From Glycine soja (lineage: Eukaryota; Streptophyta; Magnoliopsida; Fabales; Fabaceae), in contig NC_041011.1 of assembly GCF_004193775.1 (NCBI RefSeq), forward strand, positions 10,443,656-10,507,655: DNA of 64,000 nucleotides, in the 5' to 3' direction. Positions 29,785-45,500 of the stretch are shown in pieces (the first letter of the stretch is position 1; each line of letters opens with the position of its first letter). A program made the translations under genes and the position numbers. The notes under the pieces are model-generated. The model was given only the letters and a program-made list of their open reading frames with translations, was not told the DNA's origin and made no database searches.

Positions 29785-31220
29785 AACATTTTCCATGCTC
29801 CAGATATACGGTTTTGTGAAACATGACCTTCAACCATAGTTGTTATTGCCATAATATCTGGCTTAATTCCTTTTCCCAGCATCTCATCATACAACATGCA
29901 AGTTTCTTCATACCTATTCAACCTTAAGAGATGTTGTATCAAGTCTGTATATGTGGAAATAGTAGGCACACAACCAGATTCTTTCATGCATTGAAACACC
30001 TCAAGCGCTCTGTCAGCATCATTTCTCCCCAAATACCCATTTATGACAATCCCATGAACCCTCCCATCATCCATATCCCTTCTCTTCATAATATCAACAA
30101 TCTCTAAAGCATATGTAATCCTGCCTGCCTTACACAGCCTTCTCACCAAGTTCTTATAATTTTCAGGTTCAAGATCTAAATCTTTATTTTTGAGGTCACG
30201 AATCAATTCCAAAGCATCTTCAATCCTCCCAAAAATACAAAAAATCTTCAGCATACAGCCATGAACACAGTTTTCTGGCATCACAGGCAGTCGTATCATG
30301 TCATTTCCAAGCAAATTAACAGCTGCAACATCTCCTGATCTCGCCATGCAGTTCATGACCATGTTATACAACGTCACATCAAGTACCATATCCTTCCAAA
30401 TCATCTGGTTGTAGAACTCCATGGCAATTTCTCGCTTCCCAGCACTGCATCCGGTTCACAACCGCACCTTTTCATATTTTCAAAGGCCAACAATGCTTCA
30501 CTAATTTTATTTGCCTTTCCATAGTGGGTTATGATAATGGTCCACACGTTAACGTCCTTTTGGATTCCACACTCATCCATTTCTTCCACCAACTTCTTCA
30601 CGAATGGAAATTCCTTAGCTTCTCTGGCAATGTGCAACATGGTATTGTAAGTCCGCATTGTGTGACTGTACTCATCCTTGAGCTTCAACCAATTGAAAAC
30701 CCTCAAACCCAACTATGGCACCTTGAAGCACCTCTTCAACACCATGTCAAAAACCTCACTGTTCAACCCATAACTCAGATTCTCTAACATCTCCTCCAGA
30801 GTACTGGAATCATTTTCTGCTCGAACAATGTCATTAATCTCACCAACAACCCGGCTCACATCTAAATCACCCATATTTCCCATCTGGGCATCTTCAAAAA
30901 TGCCAACATTCTATGCGGCATTTCCACAAACACCTTCGGTGCAAGCTGGTTGATCATTTAAACCCCCTTCAGAATGGGGTGTTTCAAGTGGAAACAAAAA
31001 CCCAGATGGGGATTGGTCTGGGATCACGGTATCAGCTCCTAGAATCTCTGTGATCTCGATGAAAAGTGCGCGGGAAGCATCGATGTCTGAAGGCTTGTTG
31101 GAAAGTTGTTTTTGCGTTGTTCTGTGAGTGAATGTTTTGAGGCGTTGAAAAAAAATTCAAAACGTGGTATTGTGAGAGGAGAATGGAATCCAGGGATCGG
31201 AGCTTGCTTATTGATCTCAT
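29785..31220 (-). pseudogene. PPR gene, segment 1 (N-terminal part; At5g06400-like)
   Basis: Minus-strand reading starts at an ATG near 31220 (MRSISKLRSLDSILLSQYHV), an Arg/Ser-rich start that could be a mitochondrial presequence; an ATG at 31250 is an in-frame alternative. A frameshift near 31100 leads to GADTVIPDQSPSGFLFPLET, then LENLSYGLNSEVFDMVLKR and, after a stop at about 30715, LGLRVFNWLKLKDEYSHTMR, TYNTMLHIAREAKEF and KDVNVWTIIITHYGKAN. About 35 bases are deleted near 30447, shifting frame into MEFYNQMIWKDM, NCVHGCMLKIFCIFGR, NLVRRLCKAGRITYAL, GIVINGYLGRNDADRALEVF, YTDLIQHLLRLNRYEETC and ending KMFN at the PIF border. These are tandem P-type PPR units. Besides the three TEs, several small lesions show it has long been without function. 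Confidence 0.88.
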
Positions 31221-31250
31221 GGGGAACTTGAAAATATTGTTGTCACTCAC

Positions 31251-33021
31251 TAATCAACTAATTGATCATCAAACATTAACCTTTTAAGACGGGGCTTTAC
31301 GGAGTACTCTGCAATGGTCGTCAAAACATGTTTAATAGCAAATCTATGTTATAAAATGGCACATGAATTAAAACCATTTTTCTGGTAAAAAAGAAAATAA
31401 AGCCTATTTTAAAAATGGCCTCTTTTATTTTATTTTTACTCAATGTACTATGCAATTTTTTATATATATATCAACTACATCACAGTTTAATTATTATTTT
31501 TTATTTAAGTTTAGGTAGTCAATTTATCTAGTTCTTAATCCAATTTTTTCTATATATCCATTTAGTTAATTTAGACATCATGCCATTTTAATAGTTAATT
31601 CACACAATTTATTTCAATAGTTTACTTCTTAATCTTAAAAGTCTTGTTAATTTATTCTTATATAGTAAAATAAAAATTTATTTTTATAAAAAAATAAATT
31701 TCATATTATATATTTTTTATTAATTATTTGATAATGATAAATTTTTATTTAGATTTTTTTAAAATTAAAAAAAAAACAATGCATTTACAATTATGTGTTT
31801 GGAACCTGAGACTTTTGATTAAATGAGAATTGGATATAGTTAATAATAACTTCAAAGTTAATGCATTAAAAAAAAAAAACACTTCAAAGTTAATAAGCAT
31901 ATATTCACGATTATTAATTTGGCATTCAATTATTCATTAACGTGTGGTGCATATTGGAAGACACCGGCCAAATCACATGGCCTTCAATTCGCAAATCCAT
32001 TTTCCTAATAATCCGAACACAAACCATTTATCTATCTATATTGATTTTTTTTTTTTTAAATCCCTAACACATCAATAGAGAATAATTATGAAAATGATCA
32101 CCGGCGAAGGCCTGCTGCCGGCCGCCGGCGGTTGACCACGTTCTGGAGACAGATCGATAGAGATATTGCAAAGTTTGCAATTTGCACGTAAACGTGACAA
32201 CCATGTTATGAAAAGCTACCAAATCTGAACCGTCCAATCTAATTGTCCCTTCCTTCTCAGCCCTCCGATTAACAACAACGCGTTTTCTCCATATTTTTGT
32301 TGTTTCATTCTAACAGAAAGAGAGAAAATAAAACCGCTATAACTTTTTGTGTTTCTTTTCCTCCTCTTTCCTTCTTCATTCCACGTTAAGCTCTCATTTT
32401 CACCCTCACATTTGCCTTCAAAATCAAAACCCTTTCTCCATTTACCTGCATTTTTCTCCTTTTCATCATTTTTTCACCCTTAACGTGTTCCTTGAAGCTG
32501 GTACCATAAAGGGTTTAATTTGTTCCAGCCATTAATGGCGGTTATTTTCGTGCTTCAAAAATCTTAAAAAGGCTTCTTTTTTTTCTCTTTTTTTTTTTTC
32601 ATTTCCTTCCCATCTTTGATGCCCTTGTCTCAGCACGCTTGCATATAATTATACCATGTGGCAAAAACAAAACCTTTCTCCTTCAACGCGCATTCCGGCT
32701 TCAATTGCATTGCACCGTCGAGTTTTTAAGGTATCACAAACATGCATTTTTATTTTCTTTCCTTAGGACAAAACTTAGGTGTTGTGGTTCTTCAATCAGA
32801 ATTAGAGTTTCACCTCGATAATTTACGTAATAAAGATTTGTATTAAAGATCAACGTAAGTTATCCAGGTAAAACTCCAATTCTAATTAGAGAATAGCATT
32901 GAAACACCCATGAAAGTGTATCTAAATTTTGCCCTTTTTTTCTTCTTGGAGGTGAAAAATGAAATGGGTTTTTTTTTATTTGATATATTAGATGCTTGGA
33001 ACAAGTAGTATCTAGTGTCAG
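31251..33021. other. Spacer between the PPR pseudogene and the CDPK gene, with the CDPK promoter and 5' UTR
   Basis: 31290-32080 is AT-rich without genes. A GC-rich patch with GCCGGCCGCCGGCGG (32118-32132) is followed by TTGACC, a W-box core (32134). CT-rich leader sequence at about 32340-32620 and a candidate 5' UTR intron with donor AAG|GTATCA near 32729 and acceptor CAG at 33019-33021, directly before the CDPK ATG, would fit other CDPK genes. The UTR and intron are inferred. Confidence 0.45.
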
Positions 33022-37550
<4,529 letters not shown>

Positions 37551-38283
37551 TTAACAAAAAGTGGATCAATTTCCCTTGTTTCTTTTTTCCCTTTTTTCGG
37601 TAAATTAGCATTTTCTCCACGGGTTGTTGTACTTAGTCTCTTGAGAGGAACTTAAATGACTCGTATTCCACAAAATGTTGATAGGCATGCTTCATGGATT
37701 TTGCCATCTTATGTACATTATGGATTAAAAAAAAAACATTGTTTTGGCAACAGGGTTGGTTTATTTTTCAAATTCTAATATTAATGTGGTATCTTAGGTT
37801 CAGTTAGACTAACATTTATTTGAGAGTACTACATGCATCTTTCTGGAGTGTAAAAAAGAAATTCAAGTTTAACAATTAACATGAGATAATGACTTGACTA
37901 TGGAGTTGGTAAAGAGGACTTTTCAATGGGTATTTGTCATGCTTTTACAATACACATAGAGTTCAAAGTGTTATCATGACATGCCTAATGTAAGAAATAT
38001 CACGGTCTATATTTTATTCAGAGGGTTTTAAGTTATTGCCTTATTGGTAAACTCTTATATACTTTCAGAATGCTACACACAATTAAAATATACAGAAAGA
38101 GCCGTGTATAAAAAGTTTGGGGCCTAAAGCAATTTTTAAAAACAAGTCTAAATGTCTAATGTTATATACTATATTGTAACAATTTGATATCAATTATTCA
38201 TTTTGATAACTCACTTCAAGCCTTCAAAACAATGATAATGAGACCAACAAAGAAAAATAAGAAAGCTAAAAAATGATTTAAAG

Positions 38284-38328
<45 letters not shown>

Positions 38329-38695
38329 GGAATTCTAAAGCAAAGGTTATGATTCTAAAAAAATAAATTGATGATTAAAACAATCTATTTTTTCATAAGT
38401 TTTACTTCTAACAGACTACTCACATATTTTAAGCATGTTAATAAGGTTGTCACGTGACACTAACAGGGGTTTTCTCTACTAATTAGCAATAAATTTAATT
38501 TTCAAATTGTAGATAATTTTGTCAGTTTTTCACATCCTATTATCAATTATGACGACCATCAACTAATAACCTAAAATTAGATGAGTGCTGCAGCATAATT
38601 CAATTTGCATGATATAGTCTAACTATCAATGACATATGATTAAAGACTTATATAATAACAAGTGAATGTACACGACTATGTGAGGCCTAAGGTAA
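37551..38695. other. CDPK 3' UTR and spacer
   Basis: 37551 to about 37780 is the likely 3' UTR. The rest is AT-rich with an (AT)n microsatellite at about 38285-38323. No gene is supported up to the MULE-2 terminus. Confidence 0.5.
38285..38323. repeat. (AT)n microsatellite
   Basis: Around 18 AT units downstream of the CDPK gene. Confidence 0.95.
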
Positions 38696-39066
38696 GGGTG
38701 TTGCTAGATGCACCCAACAACATTGCTGGTGCACCCAGTAATTTGGGTGAATGGACAAAATTGTCTTTGGCTTTATTTTAAATATAAAAAAAGGCACACC
38801 CAACACCCCACTTCTTCCACTTCTTTCGCTGCTTTGTCTTCTTCTCCTCGCATATCTCCTTCTTCCGTTTCGTCATCTCCTTCCTCACGCAACCTTCTTC
38901 CTGTGTTTTTGGAGCTGCATTTGTGTGGTTGGACTCGTGCAAACTTCTTCCATCGAGGTTAGTTCCCTTTCTCACCTAGTATTTCGTTGAATTTTGGTTG
39001 TAGGGTAGACACCATTGAGGTTATATAGAAGAGATACGATGCAAAGTGGAATATGAACAAGTTCTA

Positions 39067-39237
39067 AATAGGTTCAACACATACGGAAGAACTTCTTCCG
39101 TATGGGTTGGTGAGTTGTTAACATGCATACGGAAGAACTTCTTTCTTATGATGGCTTGTAGGTTCATACGGAAGAAGTTCTTCCATATGAGTCATACGTC
39201 TTCTGTAAGTGTTTACGGAAGAACTTCTTCCGTATGA
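39067..39237. repeat. Palindromic repeats ATACGGAAGAAGTTCTTCCGTAT type
   Basis: The core CATACGGAAGAA and its complement TTCTTCCGTATG recur about five times at 39080-39102, 39127-39150, 39166-39189, 39190-39208 (partial) and 39214-39237, forming near-perfect 24-base palindromes. Apparent ORFs across them are artefacts. The zone lies just inside the MULE-2 terminus. Confidence 0.75.
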
Positions 39238-39336
39238 ACATTTGAATTTTTTTTTTAATAATTTAGTTAATATTTTTAAAATTTAATTGTACTTGTTTGT
39301 TTTTTAAAATTTAATATATTTGCATCAAAATAGAAA

Positions 39337-40150
39337 TTAGGGTTAGTGGCTAAGGTTTAGTTAATGGTGCCTAGGACTGACTGTGTGGTTAGGGCGTAGG
39401 GCTTAGGGGGTATAGGAGTGTTTATGTTAGGGTTAGGGTTGAGTGTAGGGGTTAGTTGAGATGTTAGGGGTTTAATATATACGATGGTATGTAGTTAGGG
39501 TTGGTTGTTAGGTTTTAGTTTAGCGGTTAGGGGTGACATTAGGGTTTAATATATGTTGTGGTATGTTGTTGGTAGGTTGTTTTAAAAATGGTAGAACTGT
39601 AAAAGGGTAGGGTTGGTGGTTAGGGTTTATTCTAGTGCCAAGGGTTGGCTGAGCTTAGGGTTTGGGTTAGGGTTTAGGGTTTATTTTAGTGGTTTAGGGT
39701 TTGTCGTTAGGGTTTAATGTTTATGTTGGTGTATTATTGAGAGTTTTAGTTGTTAGGGTTTAGGTTGTGGTTTAGGTGTAGGGTTAGGTTGTAATATATA
39801 CATATGGTGGTATGTTTAGTGAGGATTGGGTTAGGGCTGAGGCTTGGGTTTAGTTTAGTTGGTTGGGAATTTTTTAGTTGATAGGGTTGAGCTTAGGGTT
39901 AGTGTACTGATTAGGATTCAGGTTAGTTTACTTATTAGGATTTAGTGTAGGGTTTAGTTTTTAGGATTTAGCTTATGTAGTGCATAGGCGGTAGTGTTTA
40001 GGGTTTAGACATACTTATTATGGGTATACGATAAGGAAAGAAAAAAAAAAGTCACTCAATTTAATTTAAGTGTTTTTCAACCTCAACATTTTTTTAATGG
40101 GGTGTTTAGGGTAGTGTGATTAGGGTTTATAATGTAGGGCTGATGACTTA
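39337..40150 (+). repeat. Degenerate telomere-like repeat block (TTTAGGG)
   Basis: About twenty TTAGGG hexamers, many as GGGTTTAGGG or GTTAGGGTT, are scattered through some 800 bases of G/T-rich plus-strand DNA with no other content. The unit is that of plant telomeres (TTTAGGG) but spacing is irregular. It sits between the MULE-2 terminus and its PMD start. Confidence 0.7.
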
Positions 40151-40224
40151 GGGTTATGTAGGTTTATAAATATATGAATATTGAATTTGACAAAAAAAAA
40201 CATGTTCATCATGATTTGCAGATC

Positions 40225-40281
40225 ATGGTTAGAATGAGAGGTTTACGTCGTTCATTAGGTAGGGGTATAGGCAGCGTATGG
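40225..40281 (+). pseudogene. PMD gene, first codons only (MULE-2)
   Basis: After an acceptor-like TTTGCAG (40215-40221) the ATG at 40225 opens MVRMRGLRRSLGRGIGSVW, the arginine/glycine-rich N-terminus typical of transposon-borne PMD (MAIN-like) proteins. It is cut at about 40281, where transposase sequence on the other strand begins. It has the same position and strand relative to the transposase as the PMD pseudogene in MULE-1. Confidence 0.55.
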
Positions 40282-40809
40282 ATGTCCAACTAAGGACTTG
40301 ACCAATTCATGATTGTGAATCCCACATATCAACTTCATCATCTAACCTTCCCCTCCATGCACTGGTTTTCCACGAAGCTTGAAGGGACAACCACATTTCC
40401 TACTCCCAGTGTCTCTTCTAACAAATTCTTTCTTCCTACACTTATACTGACCACTCCTTTCACAACCAATTAACAGAAATTAAGTTCTTCCTCTACTATC
40501 AGTATGTGTGTCAGACCTCATAATAATTGCAACAAATCCGTTTTCATGGGCAATTGATCCAGCCCACAGCAAAACATCATCTCGGGTACCGAAGACCTAC
40601 AACGCAACCCCGACATATTAATTTTTATACAAAACATACATTCAACCAAATGACTCAACCTATATGAACATCATTACTTGAGAAGTATTAAAAGCTTCCG
40701 AACAATCAACATGAGGTGGTTGATTCACACCACATTCTTGTTTATTTTCATAATCCATATCAACTTCTTGAGACATCGTATTGTCATACGTCCATTGATT
40801 TTAGTCCAT
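40276..40809 (-). pseudogene. MULE transposase, N-terminal part (MULE-2)
   Basis: Minus-strand reading from an ATG at 40809 has a TAA at codon 3, then MSQEVDMDYENKQECG and CSEAFNTSQ. An intron (donor GTAATG at about 40679, acceptor GTAG at about 40601) leads to TRDDVLLWAGSIAHENGFV, FLLIGCERSGQYKCRKKEF, TGSRKCGCPFKLRGKPVHGG and CGIHNHELVKSLVGHPYA. It parallels the N-terminus of the MULE-1 transposase block by block, including the intron position. The catalytic part is deleted. Confidence 0.82.
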
Positions 40810-41829
40810 CTTAACGACAAATAAATAAATTACAACTACATACGAATTACCATATTAGCAAAACTAAAAATAAACTAAATAATAACTACATACATATTAC
40901 TAACTAATACAACTACATTCAAAATTTATAACTAAATAATTTACTTAAACTAAATACAAATTTTGGACCTAAATAATTTCAATTTTCACTTATCATGTAT
41001 TAAATTTGTAATAACTAACTAATTTTAAATTTCTACAACAAATTACCTAATATGTACTACAAAAACACAATAATAATAAATTTTACGAAACATCTAATTT
41101 CACAAAAAAATACTTCAAACAAATACAGATTTTGCACCCAAATAAACAACTAAAATATATACAACTATAACTAACCACTAATTAAACATTTTACTACTAC
41201 AATAAAATACAATTATTATACCTAAATTATTTAATATTTAGGTTAAATTATTATACCTAATTAAACCAATTATCCACAAATACAAATTATTATACTTCAA
41301 ATATATAATATTCATAAATATTAATTTTTTCACAAATCTAAAACAAAAATTAAAAAAAAATAAAACTAAAACTAAAAAAAAAATTAAACTAAGAAGAAGC
41401 TTACGGATACCCATAATAAGTATGTCTAAACGTCAATTCCCAAACCAATAAAAAAAAATTTGAACTTCTTTCATAAGAAGCTTACAATTAAGAGAGATAT
41501 AAAATTAAAAAAAAAACAATATGGATAAAAATTAAATATAATATCTTTTTATTGGTCAATCTAAACGTCAATTCCCAAACCAAAATTGTCTTTCCCATAT
41601 CTAAGAAAGGCAAAACGTTGAAGGTCCACGAAAAGTAACATAAATGAACAAGTGGGTTTTATATTATGAGCCGCAGAGGACTATGATTGGCTCCTATCAA
41701 GGGGTGAAATTCCAATTTTTCTTTCCATTCAAAATTTTGCGGCACCCTCCCTCTTCCTCTTCTCCTTCCTCCACCAACAACAACATCCCTTTGCTTCCCC
41801 AATCTTTCCTTCTCCTTCTTCCACTAATT
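40810..41829. other. AT-rich right flank of MULE-2
   Basis: No gene supported. Contains the right arm of the 28-base inverted repeat (41403-41430) and a 24-base direct repeat TCTAAACGTCAATTCCCAAA... at 41426-41449 and 41562-41585. The frame at 41644-41859 has no recognisable content. Confidence 0.4.
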
Positions 41830-42205
41830 TTACAATGGAATCATAATTATGTTGTTTAATTTTTTTTATCACAACAAAATTATAATTTCGTTGTGATGTG
41901 GAAAACTTAAACAACAAAATATTGATTTCATTGTGTTAAGCGGTGTAAAAAATAACAATGAAATCGCAATTTCATTACTATATCTAGGACAAAAAAAAAA
42001 ACCAAATTGTGATTCCATTACATGTACACAACATAATCACAATTATATTGTGATAAGAAGAGTGCAAAATTAGTTTTGCAATGAAATTATAATTTCAATA
42101 TACATTTTATGTAACGAAATTAAGATTATGTTATGATAAGGGGGGTGTAAAATTGGTTTTACAATGAAATCATAATTTAGCATATATTTTATACAACAGA
42201 ATCTT
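41830..42205. repeat. Cluster of imperfect palindromes CAATGAAATTATAATTTCATTG type
   Basis: About ten units of roughly 22-26 bases, such as AAATTATAATTTCGTTGTG (41876), CAATGAAATCGCAATTTCAT (41957) and CAATGAAATTATAATTTCAA (42079), each nearly self-complementary and separated by 10-20 unrelated bases. Function unknown; probably part of a TE terminal region. Confidence 0.6.
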
Positions 42206-42364
42206 AATTTTAAAATAGAAAAGATCAGTCCCTTGGTAATAGCCATGAGCAATTCCAATAGAACCAATAACAATTCTCTAACTTTATTGTTCCACAAGGT
42301 GTTGGATTTAGTAAGTCCATACTACTCTATAAAAAAATACAGTGAGCCCACACTCTTGGCAAGG

Positions 42365-42369
<5 letters not shown>

Positions 42370-42408
<39 letters not shown>

Positions 42409-42552
42409 TTGAATTCACTTTTGTCCGAATCAATTCAAATTTTTTATGATAAAGGCAATGCAATATAGAATTGTATATATATATGCTTGAATTCACTTTT
42501 GTCCGAATCAATTCAAATTTTTTATGATAAAGGCAATGCAATATAGAATTGT
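42370..42552. repeat. (AT)n microsatellite plus 78-bp tandem duplication
   Basis: An AT run (42370-42406) is followed by two copies of a unit beginning GCTTGAATTCACTTTTGTCC at 42407 and 42485, identical over the 68 bases I compared, separated by a short AT run. The identity suggests a very recent duplication. Confidence 0.9.
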
Positions 42553-45500
42553 TTCAAGTTTTTCATCATATTATAGTGATTTTCAGTGTTTCATGTCAAT
42601 CCAAACACACTGCATGTAGCATTGTGTAATATATTATTATTCAATAAAAATTTGACATGCATAATTTGTTAATTTTATAATAATTATTTTAAAAATTATA
42701 TCAATATTTTTTAAAATTAGTTGATAGTTTAATTTACTTTTTTTTTTTGAGAAAATGACTTATACACTAACTAACTCCAAAACATTCCATCACAAACAAT
42801 TATATATAATAAGTTTATTATTTTTTACAATAACTATTTTAAAATATATATCAATGGTAGCTTTTTATTGGCTCACTGAGAGCACGTGCATAACCATTAA
42901 ATTTAATAATTTAGTTGAATAGAAATTAAGCTCTAAAAAAAAGTTATGAAATATATTATAAAAAAATATACATAAAAATCATTTGATTCTTCGCATGACA
43001 GCAAGTGACAACTTTCAGTCGCTGCATTATCTAAAGAAAAATGGGGCAGGGGTTTACATTCAATAATTCCGCAAGCCTAATTCTATGATGAAGACAATGG
43101 AACTAACATTGAACCGTGGTCAATATCATCCATTTGGGATCCAAACTTATAGGTTCTATATAGCTATATGTTGCCATCCAAATTATCGTTGTCTTTTGTT
43201 TTGTTTGGATTTGCTTCATGTCATTTTCTATAACCATATAACAGTATTGTACTAAGAAAAAGAGGGACACGATATACTGTTGTGCAAAATTAACTAGAAA
43301 CTCTTACACAAGTAATTTGGACTTTGGAGTCAACCTTGGTTCGGTTGAGCTTTAATTTTTTTTTCTTTATCTTTTTCCTTCATGAAAAACCTTGACTGAT
43401 CATATGCTTTCAATCGAACCCATTGATCTAATGTACATAAAAGAATTTCATTGTATATGATAAGGTTCAAATGAAATAAATGAAAACACAAGTCTAAATT
43501 GAAATAAACATATATAGACTTTTGTACTAACAACGACACTTTGTTTCCTCTACTTAATTACCATCTAAATTGCTCCAACTAATAAATCAATGATTATGAT
43601 AATAAAACCTCATTATGGTAGCTAATGTAAAAACTAATTTGATTTACATTAGGATTTAGAACGCTATATGATTTATAACTTATAACAAATTGTATATCTA
43701 TTGAAGTAGGGATCAATAAAGGAATCAACCAACCCCACCTCACCATCAACTCATCAAAATACATACGGCTTGAACATTTTAACTTGCCTTGTTTATGGGA
43801 GGGCTAGTTTGCAAGCTAGCTAGTCCTCAAAATAAATAATAAATAATTCTAAAAAGAGAAAACAAAAAGAAATCCAAGAAAATAGAGTTTGTAATTCCTT
43901 TCACCTATCTATTTAGTATTTGTAATTTCATTATTAACTAATCAAACTCTTCAACTACTTTATCCCCAATATTAACAATAACTCAAAGAAACACATATAT
44001 CTTTATAAATCATCTTCTAACCTTTTCTATAAATCGTAGACACAAAATAACTTCCATACTAAAATGAAATGAAAATCAGAAGTCATACACTAATTTTATA
44101 TTGTATTTTATCTACGTTTTTTTGTTTTAGAAAAAAAAAAGTAGATGGACTGCTCCAGACCTACTACAAAATGGGCTTTATTTAATTTAATTTTAACCCA
44201 ATTGAAACTATTTTAATTAATAGTTAAATTTGATGTAAACTATATTTTCAACTTGAATTTGTTTCACTTCAAGTTCACATATTATTTAATTTAACTTGTT
44301 AACTTAATTTGCTCGAAAAAAATGCCAACACACAACACACACACTCACACATGTGCATGCGCACACACACATAATTGGATTAACATGCATTCTATTATCT
44401 TCGGTTCCACCTTTTGTAATGGTTAGTTCTGTTCTGTTTTTAAAACGAATTCCAAACATTTTTTTTTTCACACTAAGGATATCCTCCAAAGTAATAGTCA
44501 AAGACTAATTATTTTGAGACGTAAAAATTATTGAAGTAAATATTGTTTCTCCAAACATTTTTTTTTTAATTTGAATGACTAGGAATCAAACTCTTAAGAA
44601 CATACTTAAAGAATTTAACTGTCTAACCATAACTTATTGGTAATTCCTAACATATAATTGAGCTCACATTTCAGTTCCATTCTAAAATAATACTATTTTT
44701 TACAGAATAATATTAATACTATTTTTTACAGTAAAAAAAATATATTAATACTATTTTTTAAGAGCATTGTAAAACAATCATTAAACACTACTTATTTGTC
44801 AATAACGTCCCCCTGTGCACGCAAAAAAGTTGGATTGGTTGGCCAATTAATTAAGATCTTTAATTATGTGGGGTATCTAATCAACGGATTAGCTAGAAGT
44901 TTTTATGCCTCAATTTTGTCTTAAGAGATTTAATTGATTGGTGAGTATCATCCATCACTTGGTCAAGCTCAACTTCATAATGTAATCACAATTAGTGAGA
45001 ATGCTATCTAATCTACCCTCGTTACTTTTTTTAAAGGACCTTGTTACTTTATGGCGAGTTATCAAGGTAAAGTATTTACCTAATTAATCAAAACTATCGT
45101 TTTACCTTTCTTGTAAACGAAATGGTAGTATTACATACTTTTAAATGTTTAATATTTTGTAAAATTGTACATAAAAAAGAATATTGGGTAAAAAATTATA
45201 TTGACCTTATTAATAAAGAGTGAATCCAAAATATATAGTTGTAGTGGGACATCGATCGATCGGTAGATATGAAATTTTACTCATCAATAAATGTAATAAA
45301 TTAATTAAGAAAAGACTGAAAAAGTATCTTATTAATATATAGCATTTGTCCTCCTCGTATTGTCATTTTTAGTGGTGAGTTTTCTCCTTTACTAGTCAAC
45401 ATCTTATATATAATACTTAAGATCCCGTGTCTTGTAAATTTATTTAGGAGGTATGTAATTTGCATGATAAGAGGGGTCGCTTAGAAAGTTCAAAAGGCAA

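Larger units (their letters stand above)
38696..41433. mobile_element. MULE-2: internally deleted relative of MULE-1
   Basis: The left terminus GGGTGTTGCTAGATGCACCC (38696) matches the right terminus of MULE-1. In order it holds a palindromic repeat zone, telomere-like repeats, the first codons of a PMD gene (plus strand) and the N-terminal part of a MULE transposase (minus strand). The body of both genes is missing at about 40280, so it is a deletion derivative. A 28-base inverted repeat (40003-40030 and 41403-41430, one mismatch) brackets the gene remnants. I did not find the right terminus; the end given is the outer side of that inverted repeat and the true end may lie further right. Confidence 0.65.

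Noticed and set aside
39337..40150. True telomere or subtelomere
   Set aside because: Repeats are degenerate and irregularly spaced, with single-copy genes on both sides and a MULE terminus next to them.
42308..42541. 77-codon minus-strand ORF with Tyr-Ile repeats
   Set aside because: Translation of the AT microsatellite and the 78-bp duplication.
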